Of a DNA stretch of 64,000 nt, positions 9,516 through 19,391 are shown in pieces; positions within the stretch are counted from its first letter, which is position 1, and the number at the start of each line of letters is the position of its first letter. A program made the translations under genes and the position numbers. Source of the DNA: Desulfobulbus propionicus (GTDB lineage: Bacteria > Desulfobacterota > Desulfobulbia > Desulfobulbales > Desulfobulbaceae); NCBI GenBank assembly GCA_002748735.1, contig PDTC01000013.1, positions 1 to 64,000 of the forward strand, given 5' to 3'. The notes beneath the pieces are model-generated. The model searched no databases. It was not told where the DNA came from and saw nothing but the letters and a program-made list of their open reading frames with translations.

Positions 9516-10820
9516 ATGGCGGGGCTAGCGAACGCGGCCAATGTTCCCGAACTGCGCAAGAGAGTTGTTTTCACTCTCCTGATGCTCTTGGTGTACCGGG
9601 TCGGTGTGCAGATTCCGACCCCGGGAATCAACGGTGAGGCCCTTGCGGCTTTTTTCGAGAAAAATGCAAGTACGCTGTTTGGCATGTTCAACATGTTCTC
9701 AGGCGGCGCCTTGGAGAATTTCTCTATTTTCGCCCTGGGCATTATGCCCTATATCTCCGCTTCAATTATTATTCAACTGCTGACCGTTGTTGTTCCGCAA
9801 CTGGAAGCCCTTTCCAAAGAGGGTGAGTCGGGGCGTCGCAAGATAACCCAGTATACGAGATACGGCACTGTAGCCCTCTCGATTATTCAGGGCTTTTTTA
9901 TTGCCTCTGGTCTGGAGACGATGACGGGGCCGGAGGGCAATGCCATCGTGCTTGTGCCAGGTCTTCAGTTTAAGTTAATGACCGTCTTGACGTTGACCTC
10001 CGGAACCGCGTTCATCATGTGGCTGGGTGAGCAGATGACGGAACGTGGGATTGGCAATGGAATCTCACTGATCATTTTTGCAGGTATCGTTGCCAGGATG
10101 CCTGCCGCTATAGCCAATACTGTTGAACTGGTGAAGACCGGCGCCCTGCAGGTGATTTTTATCCCTGTTCTCGTGGTCATGATGTTTGCTGTCATTGCCG
10201 CCATAGTCTTTGTTGAAACTTCGCAGCGGCGCATCCCCATCCAGTATGCCAAACGGGTGGTCGGCAGAAAGATGTATGGTGGCCAGGCCTCGCATCTTCC
10301 GCTCAAGATTAACGTCTCAGGCGTTATCCCGCCGATCTTTGCCTCTTCGCTGATGATGTTTCCCGCAACAATCGGCTCGTTTGTCCAGATTGATCTTGTG
10401 CAAAAGGCAGCGGCTGCAGTTTCCCCCGGGACGGTGTACTACTATTTACTCTACATCTGCATGATCGTTTTCTTTTGCTTCTTCTATGCTGCCGTCACCT
10501 TCAAGGTTGACGATGTAGCTGAGAATCTCAAGAAAAACGGAGGGTTTATTCCGGGGATCCGGCCGGGAAAGAAGACCGCCGAGTTCATTGATTATGTGTT
10601 GACGAGGATAACTGTGCTCGGGGCTATTTATTTGAGTGCGGTTTGTGTGATGCCGACCCTGTTGATATCAAAGTTCAGCGTGCCCTTTTATTTTGGCGGT
10701 ACGGCGCTACTTATTGTTGTCGGTGTTGCCATTGACACCATATCACAGATTGAGTCGCACATGGTGATGCGAAACTATGAAGGCTTTATGAAAGCCGGGC
10801 GGATCAGAGGGCGCCGCTAA
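9516..10820 (+). CDS. secY: Preprotein translocase subunit SecY
   Basis: SecY is the channel of the Sec translocon in the inner membrane. The 434-residue product has the ten-helix layout of the family. Segments seen include [23 protein letters not shown] in pieces, the [14 protein letters not shown] region, and the cytoplasmic loop [19 protein letters not shown] that docks ribosomes and SecA. An AAGGAG site overlaps the rplO stop. The next gene is map: adk, which commonly follows secY, is absent. Confidence 0.98.
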   Translation: MAGLANAANVPELRKRVVFTLLMLLVYRVGVQIPTPGINGEALAAFFEKNASTLFGMFNMFSGGALENFSIFALGIMPYISASIIIQLLTVVVPQLEALSKEGESGRRKITQYTRYGTVALSIIQGFFIASGLETMTGPEGNAIVLVPGLQFKLMTVLTLTSGTAFIMWLGEQMTERGIGNGISLIIFAGIVARMPAAIANTVELVKTGALQVIFIPVLVVMMFAVIAAIVFVETSQRRIPIQYAKRVVGRKMYGGQASHLPLKINVSGVIPPIFASSLMMFPATIGSFVQIDLVQKAAAAVSPGTVYYYLLYICMIVFFCFFYAAVTFKVDDVAENLKKNGGFIPGIRPGKKTAEFIDYVLTRITVLGAIYLSAVCVMPTLLISKFSVPFYFGGTALLIVVGVAIDTISQIESHMVMRNYEGFMKAGRIRGRR

Positions 10821-10838
10821 AAAAAAGCATCGTGATCA

Positions 10839-11621
10839 ATGGACGGCAGTAACGACAGGGTCATCACCGTCAAAACGATGGCCGAAATTGAAGTGATGCG
10901 GCAGGCCAATCAGATTGTCGCCGAGGTTCTTGAACTGATGTACCGGGAGGTCAAGCCGGGGGTCTCGACCTTGCAGTTGGACGCTCTGGCTGAAGAGTAC
11001 TGCAGGGATCATGGCGCAGTACCTGCTTTTAAGGGGTACCGTGGGTTTCCCGGTTCCATCTGTGCCTCTGTCAATGAGGAGGTTGTCCACGGGATACCTT
11101 CTAAAAAAACGGTGTTGCGAGAAGGAGATATTCTCTCCGTTGATTTTGGGACGTGTTACCAGGGGTTTTTTGGTGATTCCGCCGTCACCATTGCCGTTGG
11201 TGAAGTAGCCCAGAAAACTGCGCGACTGCTTGCTGTGACAAAAAAGGCGCTTGAGTTGGGGATAGCGCAGATGCGTGTGGGAAATCGAATTGTCGATGTT
11301 TCCAGGGCTGTGCAGGAACACGCTGAGGAACACGGGTTTTCCGTCGTTCGCCAGTTTGTTGGACATGGTATTGGCACGGCGCTTCATGAGGCACCAGAAG
11401 TTCCCAATTATGTGCAAAAGCATGCATCTCCGCGATTGCTTGAAGGTATGGTGCTTGCCATTGAGCCTATGGTGAACATGGGGACCCACAAGGTGAAGAT
11501 CCTCAAGGATCAGTGGACCGTCGTCACTGCAGATCGAAAACCGTCGGCACATTTTGAGCATTCTGTTGCCGTTACCAAAGATGGTCCACTTATCTTGAGC
11601 CAGCGGACGTCAAACGCGTAA
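10839..11621 (+). CDS. map: Methionine aminopeptidase, type I
   Basis: Map removes the initiator methionine from new proteins. The 260-residue product has the five metal ligands in order: two Asp in SVDFGTCYQGFFGDSA, His in GHGIGTALHEAPEVPNY, Glu in LAIEPMVNMG, and the final Glu in FEHSVAVT. There is no SH3-binding extension, so it is type Ia. The ribosome binding site is weak. It directly follows secY by 18 bp and precedes the promoter before infA. Confidence 0.97.
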   Translation: MDGSNDRVITVKTMAEIEVMRQANQIVAEVLELMYREVKPGVSTLQLDALAEEYCRDHGAVPAFKGYRGFPGSICASVNEEVVHGIPSKKTVLREGDILSVDFGTCYQGFFGDSAVTIAVGEVAQKTARLLAVTKKALELGIAQMRVGNRIVDVSRAVQEHAEEHGFSVVRQFVGHGIGTALHEAPEVPNYVQKHASPRLLEGMVLAIEPMVNMGTHKVKILKDQWTVVTADRKPSAHFEHSVAVTKDGPLILSQRTSNA

Positions 11622-11657
11622 CCCATTGCAGCAGATACTCTTTTATTGAGAAAAAGC

Positions 11658-11688
11658 TTGAAAAAATCAGGAAAGGCGGATATATAAT
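11658..11688 (+). promoter_or_regulatory. Likely sigma-70 promoter for infA-rpmJ-rpsM-rpsK-rpoA-rplQ
   Basis: TTGAAA at 11658-11663 is followed, after 17 bases, by TATATA at 11681-11686. A TATAAT overlaps at 11683-11688 with 19-bp spacing. This lies about 40 bp before the infA ATG, in the 108-bp gap after map. It would give the alpha operon its own start in addition to read-through from secY. Confidence 0.6.
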
Positions 11689-11729
11689 ACAAATTTTTCC
11701 GCCCGTAATTTTTCCGGATGAGATGATTT

Positions 11730-11966
11730 ATGCCAAAAGAAGAGGCGATAGAGGTTGAGGGAACGATAATAGAGCCGTTGCCCAATGCCATGTTCAGGGT
11801 AGAGCTTGATAATGGGCACAAAGTCTTGGCTCATATATCCGGTAAGATGCGAATGCATTATATCAAAATCCTTCCGGGAGACAGAGTTATGGTTGAACTC
11901 TCTCCTTATGATTTAACCAGGGGTCGGGTAACGTTTCGCTCCAAATCGGGCAAAGGGAAACGATAA
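11730..11966 (+). CDS. infA: Translation initiation factor IF-1
   Basis: IF-1 is an S1-type OB-fold protein that blocks the A site during initiation. The 78-residue product has [40 protein letters not shown] and [15 protein letters not shown], all conserved. It is slightly longer than the usual 72 residues because of a basic C-terminal tail (KSGKGKR). It sits between map and rpmJ as in many bacteria. Confidence 0.97.
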   Translation: MPKEEAIEVEGTIIEPLPNAMFRVELDNGHKVLAHISGKMRMHYIKILPGDRVMVELSPYDLTRGRVTFRSKSGKGKR

Positions 11967-11992
11967 GCAAATTGACTGTCAGGTGATTGACG

Positions 11993-12106
11993 ATGAAAGT
12001 TCGAGCTTCAGTGAAGAAAATGTGCAGTGACTGCAAGATATATAAGCGAAAAGGAGTCGTGCGCGTCACCTGCAAAAATAAAAAGCATAAACAGCGACAG
12101 GGTTAA
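11993..12106 (+). CDS. rpmJ: 50S ribosomal protein L36
   Basis: This gene encodes only 37 residues: [19 protein letters not shown], followed by a second half ending KHKQRQG. The pattern C-x2-C (residues 11 and 14), C27 and H32 is the zinc site of the C+ form of L36. The ATG follows an AGGTGA site. It has its normal place between infA and rpsM. Confidence 0.95.
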   Translation: MKVRASVKKMCSDCKIYKRKGVVRVTCKNKKHKQRQG

Positions 12107-12153
12107 TTTGTGGCCCAGTGAGAGATTTTTGATTCCAACGAAGGAGCACCGTC

Positions 12154-12522
12154 TTGGCACGTATAGCAGGAGTTGATTTACCTCGTAACAAGCACATGGA
12201 CCGGGCACTGACCTATATTTACGGCATAGGCCTGACAACAGCCCGGCAGATTCTTGACAAGGCGGATCTGCCTTACCAGATGAACTCCGATGATCTCAGT
12301 GGTGATGATGTCAATCGCATCCGCCAGATCATTGAAGCAGACTACGTGGTTGAAGGTGATCGCCGCCGCGAGGTGTCCATGGACATCAAGCGGCTGACCG
12401 ATCTCGGCAGTTATCGGGGCAGAAGACACCGCATGGGATTACCGACGAGGGGGCAAAGGACAAAGACCAATGCCCGTACCCGAAAGGGACCTCGGCGAGG
12501 TCCAGCGGTCAAGAAAAAATAA
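12154..12522 (+). CDS. rpsM: 30S ribosomal protein S13
   Basis: S13 pairs with S19 in the small-subunit head and contacts the P-site tRNA and the large subunit. The 122-residue product has [26 protein letters not shown] and the C-terminal [20 protein letters not shown]. The start codon is TTG, supported by an AAGGAG site eight bases upstream and the family N-terminus. Confidence 0.97.
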   Translation: MARIAGVDLPRNKHMDRALTYIYGIGLTTARQILDKADLPYQMNSDDLSGDDVNRIRQIIEADYVVEGDRRREVSMDIKRLTDLGSYRGRRHRMGLPTRGQRTKTNARTRKGPRRGPAVKKK

Positions 12523-12576
12523 TACTCCTGTTACGGTAGGTTACATTTCCACGTAAAGGTCAATTGCGGAGCAATC

Positions 12577-12975
12577 ATGGCTAAAGCAAGCAAGGGCGCA
12601 GTAAAGAGCAAGCGTCGTGAAAAAAAGAATGTGCCCGAAGGTATTATCTTTATCTATTCCACATTCAACAATACTGTTATTACCGTCTCCGATAAACAGG
12701 GGAATACGATAGCCTGGTCCAGTGCTGGTGTCATTGGCTTTAAGGGGTCGCGGAAATCAACACCATTTGCTGCGCAGAATGCCCTCAACGATGCGGTGAG
12801 CAAGGCCAAGGAAATGGGGCTGAGAAAGGTGGAAGTTCGTGTCAAGGGACCCGGACCAGGCCGTGAGGCTGCCTTGCGCGCGCTCACTACCATTGAGCTT
12901 GACGTGACCAAAATAGTCGATGTTACACCTATTCCCCATAATGGATGTAAGCCGCCAAAGCGCAGAAGAGTTTAG
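12577..12975 (+). CDS. rpsK: 30S ribosomal protein S11
   Basis: S11 forms part of the platform and the Shine-Dalgarno cleft of the small subunit. The 132-residue product has [40 protein letters not shown] and the C-terminal [17 protein letters not shown], exact family marks. The following 205 bp before rpoA, where rpsD would normally lie, holds no S4 gene. Confidence 0.98.
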   Translation: MAKASKGAVKSKRREKKNVPEGIIFIYSTFNNTVITVSDKQGNTIAWSSAGVIGFKGSRKSTPFAAQNALNDAVSKAKEMGLRKVEVRVKGPGPGREAALRALTTIELDVTKIVDVTPIPHNGCKPPKRRRV

Positions 12976-13180
12976 CTGGCTGCCGGTCCTCATCTTTTTT
13001 GGCAGACAGGAAGGAAAAAATCAGGAAGATGTTAGGTAGTTCTGGAAGCATCGCGTGAAAGAGCAAAAAATCATGCTTTGAGCGCGTCGCAAAAGATGTC
13101 GCTGGGAAAGGCAAACATCTGCAACACGCATCTACAGAATAGCGCTTTACTCCTGGTAACCTTTACCGATAAGGTTCTCT

Positions 13181-14218
13181 ATGGCACAGGAAATGAAGGA
13201 GTCCAATCCTTTTTACAAAAACTGGCATAACCTTATATCTCCAGAATATCTGGAGGTCAATGAAGCGACGCACAGTGAACGGTTTGGCAAATTTGTCTGC
13301 CAGCCTTTTGAGCGCGGTTTTGCCTCCACCATTGGTAACTCGTTACGGCGGATACTTTTAAGCGCTATTCGTGGCGCAGCCATTACATCCGTTCGTCTGG
13401 ACAACGCCTTACATGAGTTTACAACCATTGATGGTGTACATGAAGATGTAGCCGAAATTATTCTTAATCTCAAGCAGGTTCGCCTGAAACTCAACAGTGC
13501 TGAAGCGCAGACGGTTGTCATTGAAAAGAAAGGCGCTGGTATTGTCACCGCGGCTGATATTAATGGCGGTGCCTATGTCGAGGTCATGAATCCTGACCAG
13601 CAGATCTGCACGGTGACCGGCGACAACACCAATTTCAGGGCAGAACTCGAGGTGGAATGGGGAAAAGGCTACGTCGGTGCTGAGGCCAATAAAAAAGAAG
13701 GACAACCAATCGGCGTTATCTCTATTGACTCGGCATTCTCGCCCATTGTTCGGGTCCAGTATACGGTCAGTCAGGCTCGTGTTGGCCAGCAGACCGATTA
13801 TGACGGGCTTACCTTTGAGATCGAAACCGATGGTTCCGTGCGTCCCGAGGACGCTCTTGCCTATGCGGCAAAGATTCTTAAGGAGCAGATGACCATCTTT
13901 ATCAATTTCAACGAGGAGCGCGCCAAGGCCCCAGAAAAGCCTGACGATAAAGAAAAGGAAGTATATCCGGAATTTCTCGACAAGAATGTTGAGGACCTGG
14001 AACTCAGCGTCCGTTCAGCGAACTGCTTGAAAAATGCTCAGATCAGTTACATTGGCCAACTTGTGCAGCGAACTGATGCCGAGATGTTAAAAACCAAGAA
14101 TTTTGGTCGAAAATCACTTAACGAAATTAAGGCCTTACTTGATGAGCACAAGTTAACATTGGGCATGAAAATTGACGGATGGGTTGTTCCGGATCAGCGT
14201 GAAGAGGAAGCCGAATAA
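13181..14218 (+). CDS. rpoA: RNA polymerase alpha subunit
   Basis: Alpha forms the dimer on which RNA polymerase assembles, and its C-terminal domain contacts UP elements and activators. The 345-residue product has the N-terminal [20 protein letters not shown] segment for dimerisation and the C-terminal domain with [15 protein letters not shown], and [10 protein letters not shown] near residue 310. Length is normal (about 330-345). It lies 205 bp after rpsK, with an AAGG site before the ATG. Confidence 0.98.
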   Translation: MAQEMKESNPFYKNWHNLISPEYLEVNEATHSERFGKFVCQPFERGFASTIGNSLRRILLSAIRGAAITSVRLDNALHEFTTIDGVHEDVAEIILNLKQVRLKLNSAEAQTVVIEKKGAGIVTAADINGGAYVEVMNPDQQICTVTGDNTNFRAELEVEWGKGYVGAEANKKEGQPIGVISIDSAFSPIVRVQYTVSQARVGQQTDYDGLTFEIETDGSVRPEDALAYAAKILKEQMTIFINFNEERAKAPEKPDDKEKEVYPEFLDKNVEDLELSVRSANCLKNAQISYIGQLVQRTDAEMLKTKNFGRKSLNEIKALLDEHKLTLGMKIDGWVVPDQREEEAE

Positions 14219-14261
14219 CCTGGGGTTACGTTCTTATCTACGAGTTTAAGGATACAGCATC

Positions 14262-14657
14262 ATGAGACATAGAAAAGCAGGCCGTAAACTTGGCCGGACA
14301 GCCAGTCATCGCAAGGCGATGCTGCGCAACCTTGTGACATCACTGCTCGAGCATGAGCGAATCGTCACTACTGTTCCCAAGGCCAAGGAGGCGCGAAAAA
14401 TAGCTGACAAGATGATCACCCTGGGCAAACGTGGCGATCTTCACGCCAGGCGACAGGCATACTCGTATATTCGCTCCAAGGCGGTTGTCGCTAAACTATT
14501 TGATGACCTCAGCGGCCAGTATGCTGAACGCCAAGGCGGGTACACCCGTATCATTCGCACCGGCAACCGCGCCGGTGATGCTGCCCCCATGGCCTTGTTG
14601 GAACTTGTCAACTATCGAGAGGCCATCGCTGACGAGCTTGAAACTACAGACGAGTAA
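14262..14657 (+). CDS. rplQ: 50S ribosomal protein L17
   Basis: L17 sits at the tunnel exit side of the large subunit. The 131-residue product has [20 protein letters not shown], the [21 protein letters not shown] segment and the [20 protein letters not shown] signature. It is the last gene of the ribosomal cluster and is followed by a strong terminator 25 bp after its stop. Confidence 0.98.
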   Translation: MRHRKAGRKLGRTASHRKAMLRNLVTSLLEHERIVTTVPKAKEARKIADKMITLGKRGDLHARRQAYSYIRSKAVVAKLFDDLSGQYAERQGGYTRIIRTGNRAGDAAPMALLELVNYREAIADELETTDE

Positions 14658-14682
14658 TTACGTGTCTGTATCCTAACTGTCC

Positions 14683-14716
14683 AAGCTGACGTGTGTTTAC
14701 ACGTCAGCTTTTTTTT
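14683..14716 (+). terminator. Intrinsic terminator of the ribosomal cluster
   Basis: A perfect 12-bp stem (AAGCTGACGTGT paired with ACACGTCAGCTT) has a GTTT loop and runs into eight T's at 14709-14716. It lies 25 bp after rplQ and is the clearest intrinsic terminator in the window. Confidence 0.95.
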
Positions 14717-14729
14717 ATCCATGCTCCCC

Positions 14730-15485
14730 ATGGAAATACCTGAAGAGCGACATTCCCTCCAGGCTGGCGTCCCCTTCGCCTTCCACTGTCACCCCGATGT
14801 CTCCTGCTTTCTCACCTGTTGCCACAAGGTCAAGTTGCACCTCTTGCCGTATGATGTCCTGCGGCTGAAAAGAAGACTGGACCTGCCGTCAGCCGTCTTT
14901 ATCCGTAAGTACGCACGGATAGGTGAAGGTGCGCATCCCTATTTTCCAGGTGTTTTGCTCAATATGAGCGATGCGGAGGGTGCACCCTGTCCCTTTTTAT
15001 GTGACCGGGGATGTTCGGTTTACCCTGACAGGCCATCGGCCTGTAGAACGTATCCGCTTGAACGCGGAGTTGAACGTCAGCCGCTGACCGGAAAAGTTGT
15101 CTCGCACTGGTGGGTTGTTCAGCATCCCTACTGTCAAGGGCACGGCGAATCTCGTCAACAGACCCTTGCGCAATGGCAAAGAGAACAGCAGCTCCGGGAG
15201 TTCAATCGCTACAATGATCTTTGGGCAGAGGTCAATGCCTTTTTTGCCACTAACCCATGGGGTGAGCAGGAGAACGCCCAGGAATTGCAACAGCTGGCCT
15301 TCATGGTCTGTTATAATCTTGATGATTTTCGGGGGTATGTCCAGGAGCATCGACTGCTCAAGATGTTCAAACTGAACAAGGCCGAACGCAGGGCTATTAC
15401 TACAACCGATGAGGATCTGCTGTGCTTCGGTTTCAAGTGGCTCCAGCATGTCCTGGGCAATCGGCGCACACTTTCCCCTCGCTGA
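14730..15485 (+). CDS. YkgJ-type Cys-cluster protein (zinc/iron-chelating domain)
   Basis: The product is about 251 residues and carries the eight-cysteine pattern of the YkgJ/Fli-B family: C-x5-C and CC in FHCHPDVSCFLTCCHK, then CPFLCDRGC and CRTYPL further on. These are thought to bind a metal ion or cluster, but the biochemical role is unsettled. The ATG at 14730 (MEIPEER) is preferred; an ATG at 14721 is equally possible, and starts at 14691 would lie inside the terminator stem. No ribosome binding site is evident. The gene stands alone between the ribosomal terminator and the rpsB promoter. Confidence 0.85.
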   Translation: MEIPEERHSLQAGVPFAFHCHPDVSCFLTCCHKVKLHLLPYDVLRLKRRLDLPSAVFIRKYARIGEGAHPYFPGVLLNMSDAEGAPCPFLCDRGCSVYPDRPSACRTYPLERGVERQPLTGKVVSHWWVVQHPYCQGHGESRQQTLAQWQREQQLREFNRYNDLWAEVNAFFATNPWGEQENAQELQQLAFMVCYNLDDFRGYVQEHRLLKMFKLNKAERRAITTTDEDLLCFGFKWLQHVLGNRRTLSPR

Positions 15486-15515
15486 TTTTTTTGCATTAAC
15501 CACTGCGGGACAATC

Positions 15516-15544
15516 TTGCGGTTTTCTGCGGTTACGTGTATATT
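15516..15544 (+). promoter_or_regulatory. Likely sigma-70 promoter for rpsB
   Basis: TTGCGG at 15516-15521 and TATATT at 15539-15544 are spaced by 17 bp. They lie about 135 bp before the rpsB ATG. The long untranslated leader that results has GC-rich self-complementary stretches (15595-15650). This would suit autogenous control by S2, as in E. coli, but I could not establish a conserved fold by eye. Confidence 0.55.
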
Positions 15545-15680
15545 TTAAGGTTATCTATTTTTACTGATGCATTGTGCGTCAGCGTACTACACACACCCCG
15601 AGCCGGCCCTGTGGTGTTCCGCTGAGAGGCGGAATCGGGTGAACAGGGGTGGAGGAACAACCATAAACGGAGGTATTTTG

Positions 15681-16493
15681 ATGGTACAGGTTACCATGCG
15701 GCAGATGTTGGAAGCGGGTTTGCATTTTGGGCATCAGACGCGCAGATGGAATCCAAAAATGAAACCCTATATTTATGGCCCCCGTAACGGCATCTATATT
15801 GTCAACCTTGATATCACCATGAAGATGTTTCGCAAGGCGTATGCATATCTTGCGGATGTCGTCGCTGACAATGGCAATGTCCTGTTTGTTGGAACAAAAC
15901 GTCAGGCCCAGGGGATAATCCGGGAAGAGGCTGAACGTTGCGGGATGTTTTTCGTCAACCATCGTTGGCTGGGAGGCATGCTCACCAACTTTCAAACCAT
16001 AAGAAATTCCATTGAGCGTCTCAAGAAGATCGAGGCAATGCAGGAAGATGGTTCCATTAATCGGTTCCCGAAAAAAGAGATCCTGATGATGGAGAAGGAG
16101 CGGGTCAAACTCGATCGTAATATCGGTGGAATCAAGAATATGCGCTCACTTCCCGATGTGCTGTTCGTTATAGATCCCAACACCGAGTCAATCGCCGTGA
16201 GTGAGGCGAACAAGCTCGGTATTCCGGTGGTTGCCCTGACCGACACCAACTGCGACCCCGATGGCGTCGACTATCTCATACCCGGTAATGATGACGCTAT
16301 TCGCGCCATCAAACTGATAACCGCAATGATGGCCGAAGCCGTACAGGAGGGCAAGGAGCGCCGGGGAGAAGAGGTCGAGCCTGAGGTGCTGGAAAGTGAA
16401 ATGCAGGCCGGCGCCTCGACTGAGACGGCTGCAACACCTTCCTCTGAAGAGAAGGCGGCTGTAGACACTGCTGAGCAGACCGCTGCCGAGTAG
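15681..16493 (+). CDS. rpsB: 30S ribosomal protein S2
   Basis: S2 links the head and body of the small subunit and is needed to recruit S1. From the ATG at 15681, after a GGAGG site, the product is 270 residues. It has [34 protein letters not shown] and [22 protein letters not shown] in pieces. The last 40 residues form an acidic, Ala/Glu-rich tail. An upstream in-frame extension lacks family residues and is discarded. Next to tsf, as in nearly all bacteria. Confidence 0.98.
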   Translation: MVQVTMRQMLEAGLHFGHQTRRWNPKMKPYIYGPRNGIYIVNLDITMKMFRKAYAYLADVVADNGNVLFVGTKRQAQGIIREEAERCGMFFVNHRWLGGMLTNFQTIRNSIERLKKIEAMQEDGSINRFPKKEILMMEKERVKLDRNIGGIKNMRSLPDVLFVIDPNTESIAVSEANKLGIPVVALTDTNCDPDGVDYLIPGNDDAIRAIKLITAMMAEAVQEGKERRGEEVEPEVLESEMQAGASTETAATPSSEEKAAVDTAEQTAAE

Positions 16494-16523
16494 TGCAGGC
16501 TCATTCAAGAGTGTATGGAAGTG

Positions 16524-16555
16524 AAGAAGGGGCTGACAGCAGGCCCCTTCTTTTT
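16524..16555 (+). terminator. Terminator or attenuator between rpsB and tsf
   Basis: A 10-bp perfect stem (AAGAAGGGGC with GCCCCTTCTT) has a nine-base loop and is followed by TTTTT ending at 16555. It lies 30 bp after rpsB. The same arrangement in E. coli partly terminates rpsB transcripts, lowering tsf relative to rpsB. The same effect is inferred here. Confidence 0.8.
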
Positions 16556-16611
16556 GCATGATTTATTGCCGCCTGTAAGGGGCAAGGTTGAACGATGAGG
16601 AGACAGAGACC

Positions 16612-17205
16612 GTGACGATTACAAGCCAGATGGTAAAAGAGCTGCGGGAGAAGACCAACGCAGGGATGATGGACTGCAAAAAGGCCCTGGGCGAGACCGG
16701 TGGCGATATGGAAAAGGCCGTTGATCTGCTTCGCCAGAAGGGCCTGGCGGTAGCCGCAAAACGTGCTGACCGTGCCACCAGTGAAGGTGTGGTTGAGTGC
16801 TATATTCATGGAGGCGGTAAACTCGGTGTGATGGTCGAGATCGGCTGCGAAACCGATTTTGTCGGCAAAAATGACGAGTTCCGGACCTTTGCCCGGGACG
16901 TTGCCATGCATGTGGCTGCTGTCAACCCCGTGGCTGTCAGTAGAGAGGAGATGCCTGCCGAGATGATAGCGCGTGAGCGGGAGATTTATGTGGCTCAGGC
17001 CAAGGAATCGGGTAAGCCGGAGAACATTATCGACAAGATTGTCTCAGGAAAGATCGAGAAGTATGTCTCTGAAGCCTGCCTGCTGGAACAGAAATATGTC
17101 AAGAATCCTGACCTGACCGTCCAGGATCTTTTAAACGAGCTCATTGCCAAAATGGGAGAGAACATCGCCATCAAGCGATTTGCCCGTTTTCAGATTGGGG
17201 CTTGA
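16612..17205 (+). CDS. tsf: Elongation factor Ts
   Basis: EF-Ts exchanges GDP for GTP on EF-Tu. The product from the GTG at 16612 is 197 residues, the short form common outside gammaproteobacteria. It has [19 protein letters not shown] (UBA-like domain), then [16 protein letters not shown]-type core residues with [12 protein letters not shown]. The GTG is chosen because it follows GAGGAG by nine bases and gives the family N-terminus; an upstream TTG would add eight odd residues. Confidence 0.95.
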   Translation: MTITSQMVKELREKTNAGMMDCKKALGETGGDMEKAVDLLRQKGLAVAAKRADRATSEGVVECYIHGGGKLGVMVEIGCETDFVGKNDEFRTFARDVAMHVAAVNPVAVSREEMPAEMIAREREIYVAQAKESGKPENIIDKIVSGKIEKYVSEACLLEQKYVKNPDLTVQDLLNELIAKMGENIAIKRFARFQIGA

Positions 17206-17291
17206 TATCCAGTATCGATGCTGCCAGATACCGTCCTGCCGCTTTTGTTTGGTGCAAGACGCTGTCTACAGAGAACTTGGGGAGTCCTGAC

Positions 17292-18002
17292 ATGAAGTTT
17301 AAGCGCATTCTGCTGAAGATTAGCGGCGAGGCCCTGATGGGTGACAATGCATACGGTATCAGTACTGACATGATCCGGTTTGTTGCCTCTGAGATCGGTC
17401 AGGTTTGCGACTCTGGTGTGGAAATCGGGCTGGTGGTTGGCGCGGGTAATATCTTTCGAGGTGTTGCCGGATCAGCCGCAGGTATGGACCGGAGCAGTGC
17501 CGATAACATGGGTATGCTCGGAACGGTTATGAACTCACTGGCATTGCAGGATGGTTTGGAGCGGGCCGGTGTTCAGGCAAAGGTGATGTCAGCCATCACC
17601 ATGCTCAATGTCTGCGAACCCTATGAGCGGGTCAAGGCCATTGAGCATCTTGAGCGGGGACGGGCCGTTATTTTTGCCGCCGGCACCGGTAATCCGTATT
17701 TTACCACTGATACGGCTGCGGTCCTCCGCGCCCTGGAGATTAAGGCCGATGTTATCATGAAGGCCACCCGGGTCGATGGCGTGTATGACGCTGACCCGGA
17801 AAAGGAGCCGGGTGCCAAGCGGTACTCGAGGCTTACTTACTCCAAGGTGCTCAAAGATGATCTCCGGGTTATGGATGCCGCTGGAATCTCTCTTGCCCGG
17901 GATAATGCCTTGCCGATCTTTGTGTTCAATATGAAGGAGCCCGGTAATATTGCCAGAGCAGCAGCAGGTGACGATATAGGCACGTTGATAGTCTCGGATT
18001 AA
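17292..18002 (+). CDS. pyrH: Uridylate kinase
   Basis: PyrH phosphorylates UMP to UDP in pyrimidine synthesis. From the ATG at 17292 the product is 236 residues, with [23 protein letters not shown] and [17 protein letters not shown], plus VDGVYDADP near the end. These are the phosphate and nucleotide binding segments of the bacterial hexameric type. A GGGGAG site precedes the ATG. It keeps the usual tsf-pyrH-frr order. Confidence 0.97.
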   Translation: MKFKRILLKISGEALMGDNAYGISTDMIRFVASEIGQVCDSGVEIGLVVGAGNIFRGVAGSAAGMDRSSADNMGMLGTVMNSLALQDGLERAGVQAKVMSAITMLNVCEPYERVKAIEHLERGRAVIFAAGTGNPYFTTDTAAVLRALEIKADVIMKATRVDGVYDADPEKEPGAKRYSRLTYSKVLKDDLRVMDAAGISLARDNALPIFVFNMKEPGNIARAAAGDDIGTLIVSD

Positions 18003-18067
18003 TCGCTGTTGCTGCGGCTCTTTGTTGCTCATAACGTACTGGGCCATGCCCAGAAAAAGGGGGAACC

Positions 18068-18625
18068 ATGTCACACGAAACCATTGCACGGCTCAAGGAA
18101 AAAATGGATTCCAGTGTGGAGGCCTATAAACGGGAACTGGCCAAAATCCGCACCGGGCGCGCCTCGCTGTCGCTGCTCGACGGCGTCAAGGTGGCCGCCT
18201 ATGGTTCCGATCTCCCCATGGATCAGGTCGGGACCTTGACGATCCCGGAGAACAGTATGATCGCCATCAAACCATGGGATCCACAGATGCTGTCCGCCAT
18301 CGAAAAGGCGATCCTTGCCTCGGACCTGGGCCTTACTCCGGCCAATGATGGCAAGATTATCCGTCTCACTATTCCGCCATTGACCGAGGAGCGCCGTAAA
18401 GAACTGGTAAAGTTGGTGAAGAAGACCGGTGAGGAGTTCAAGGTCGCGGTCCGCAATGTGCGCCGCGAGGCCAATGATACCTTGAAAAAGATGAAGGGCG
18501 ACAAGGAGATTTCTGAAGACGATATGTTTCGGCTTCAAGAAGAGGCGCAAAAGGCCACGGACGGCTTTATCAAACAGATAGACGAGATTGCCGCCACCAA
18601 GGAAAAGGAAGTGATGGAGGTTTGA
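18068..18625 (+). CDS. frr: Ribosome recycling factor
   Basis: RRF splits post-termination ribosomes together with EF-G. The 185-residue product is the exact family length. It has LAKIRTGRASLSLLDGVKV, IKPWDPQMLSAIEKAI and the C-terminal RNVRREANDTLKKMK coiled-coil segments. A strong GGGGGA site precedes the ATG. It follows pyrH by 65 bp. Confidence 0.98.
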   Translation: MSHETIARLKEKMDSSVEAYKRELAKIRTGRASLSLLDGVKVAAYGSDLPMDQVGTLTIPENSMIAIKPWDPQMLSAIEKAILASDLGLTPANDGKIIRLTIPPLTEERRKELVKLVKKTGEEFKVAVRNVRREANDTLKKMKGDKEISEDDMFRLQEEAQKATDGFIKQIDEIAATKEKEVMEV

Positions 18626-18650
18626 ACGGCCTCATCAGCGAGTATATGTG

Positions 18651-19391
18651 ATGTCCGCAACAGTGATTATTCCTGCACATATCGCCATTATCATGGACGG
18701 TAATGGTCGTTGGGCTGAACAGCGCCACCAGCCGCGGCTGTTCGGCCACAGAAAGGGGGTTGACTCTGTCCGTGAAGTCGTGGAGACGGCCCGGGAAATA
18801 GGGGTAGGCCACCTCACCCTTTACGCCTTCTCGACAGAGAACTGGCGTCGACCGGCAGTGGAGGTCTCGGGACTCATGGGACTGCTCAAACGCTATCTCG
18901 ACGAGGAGCTTGCCAATCTCCTGAAAAATGATATTCGTCTGCGCAGTCTTGGCCAGCGTGATCGTCTGCCTGAAGATGTCCGTGGTCTGCTCGAAGAGGT
19001 CATAACAAAGACTGCCGAGTGTGAGGGGATGACCCTGAACCTGGCGTTGAGCTATGGAGCCCGGACAGAGATCATCGAAGCTGTCCAGGAGCTGACCAGG
19101 GCCGTGGCCAGGGGTGAGCAGGACCCAGAGGCGATTGATGAGGAGCTTTTCGCTGCAAAACTCTCCACTGCCGGGCAGCCTGACCCAGATCTGCTGATCC
19201 GCACGGGTGGCGAGCAGCGGCTGTCTAACTTTTTGCTCTGGCAGGCCTCGTATGCTGAACTGTACTTTACCGATGTTCACTGGCCCGATTTTCGCAAGGC
19301 ACAGCTGCTGGAGGCGGTGACCGAGTTCAATCGACGCCAGCGACGTTTTGGCAGAACCGGGGCACAACTTACCCAGGGTCCAGGGGGATGA
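18651..19391 (+). CDS. uppS: Undecaprenyl diphosphate synthase
   Basis: UppS adds isopentenyl units in cis to make the C55 lipid carrier for cell wall sugars. The 246-residue product has the catalytic HIAIIMDGNGRWA motif, with the Asp that activates the substrate, then GHRKGVDSVREVV, and the RTGGEQRLSNFLLWQ signature near residue 185. The start is either this ATG or the GTG three bases before it; no clear ribosome binding site decides. The end overlaps cdsA by four bases. Confidence 0.96.
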   Translation: MSATVIIPAHIAIIMDGNGRWAEQRHQPRLFGHRKGVDSVREVVETAREIGVGHLTLYAFSTENWRRPAVEVSGLMGLLKRYLDEELANLLKNDIRLRSLGQRDRLPEDVRGLLEEVITKTAECEGMTLNLALSYGARTEIIEAVQELTRAVARGEQDPEAIDEELFAAKLSTAGQPDPDLLIRTGGEQRLSNFLLWQASYAELYFTDVHWPDFRKAQLLEAVTEFNRRQRRFGRTGAQLTQGPGG

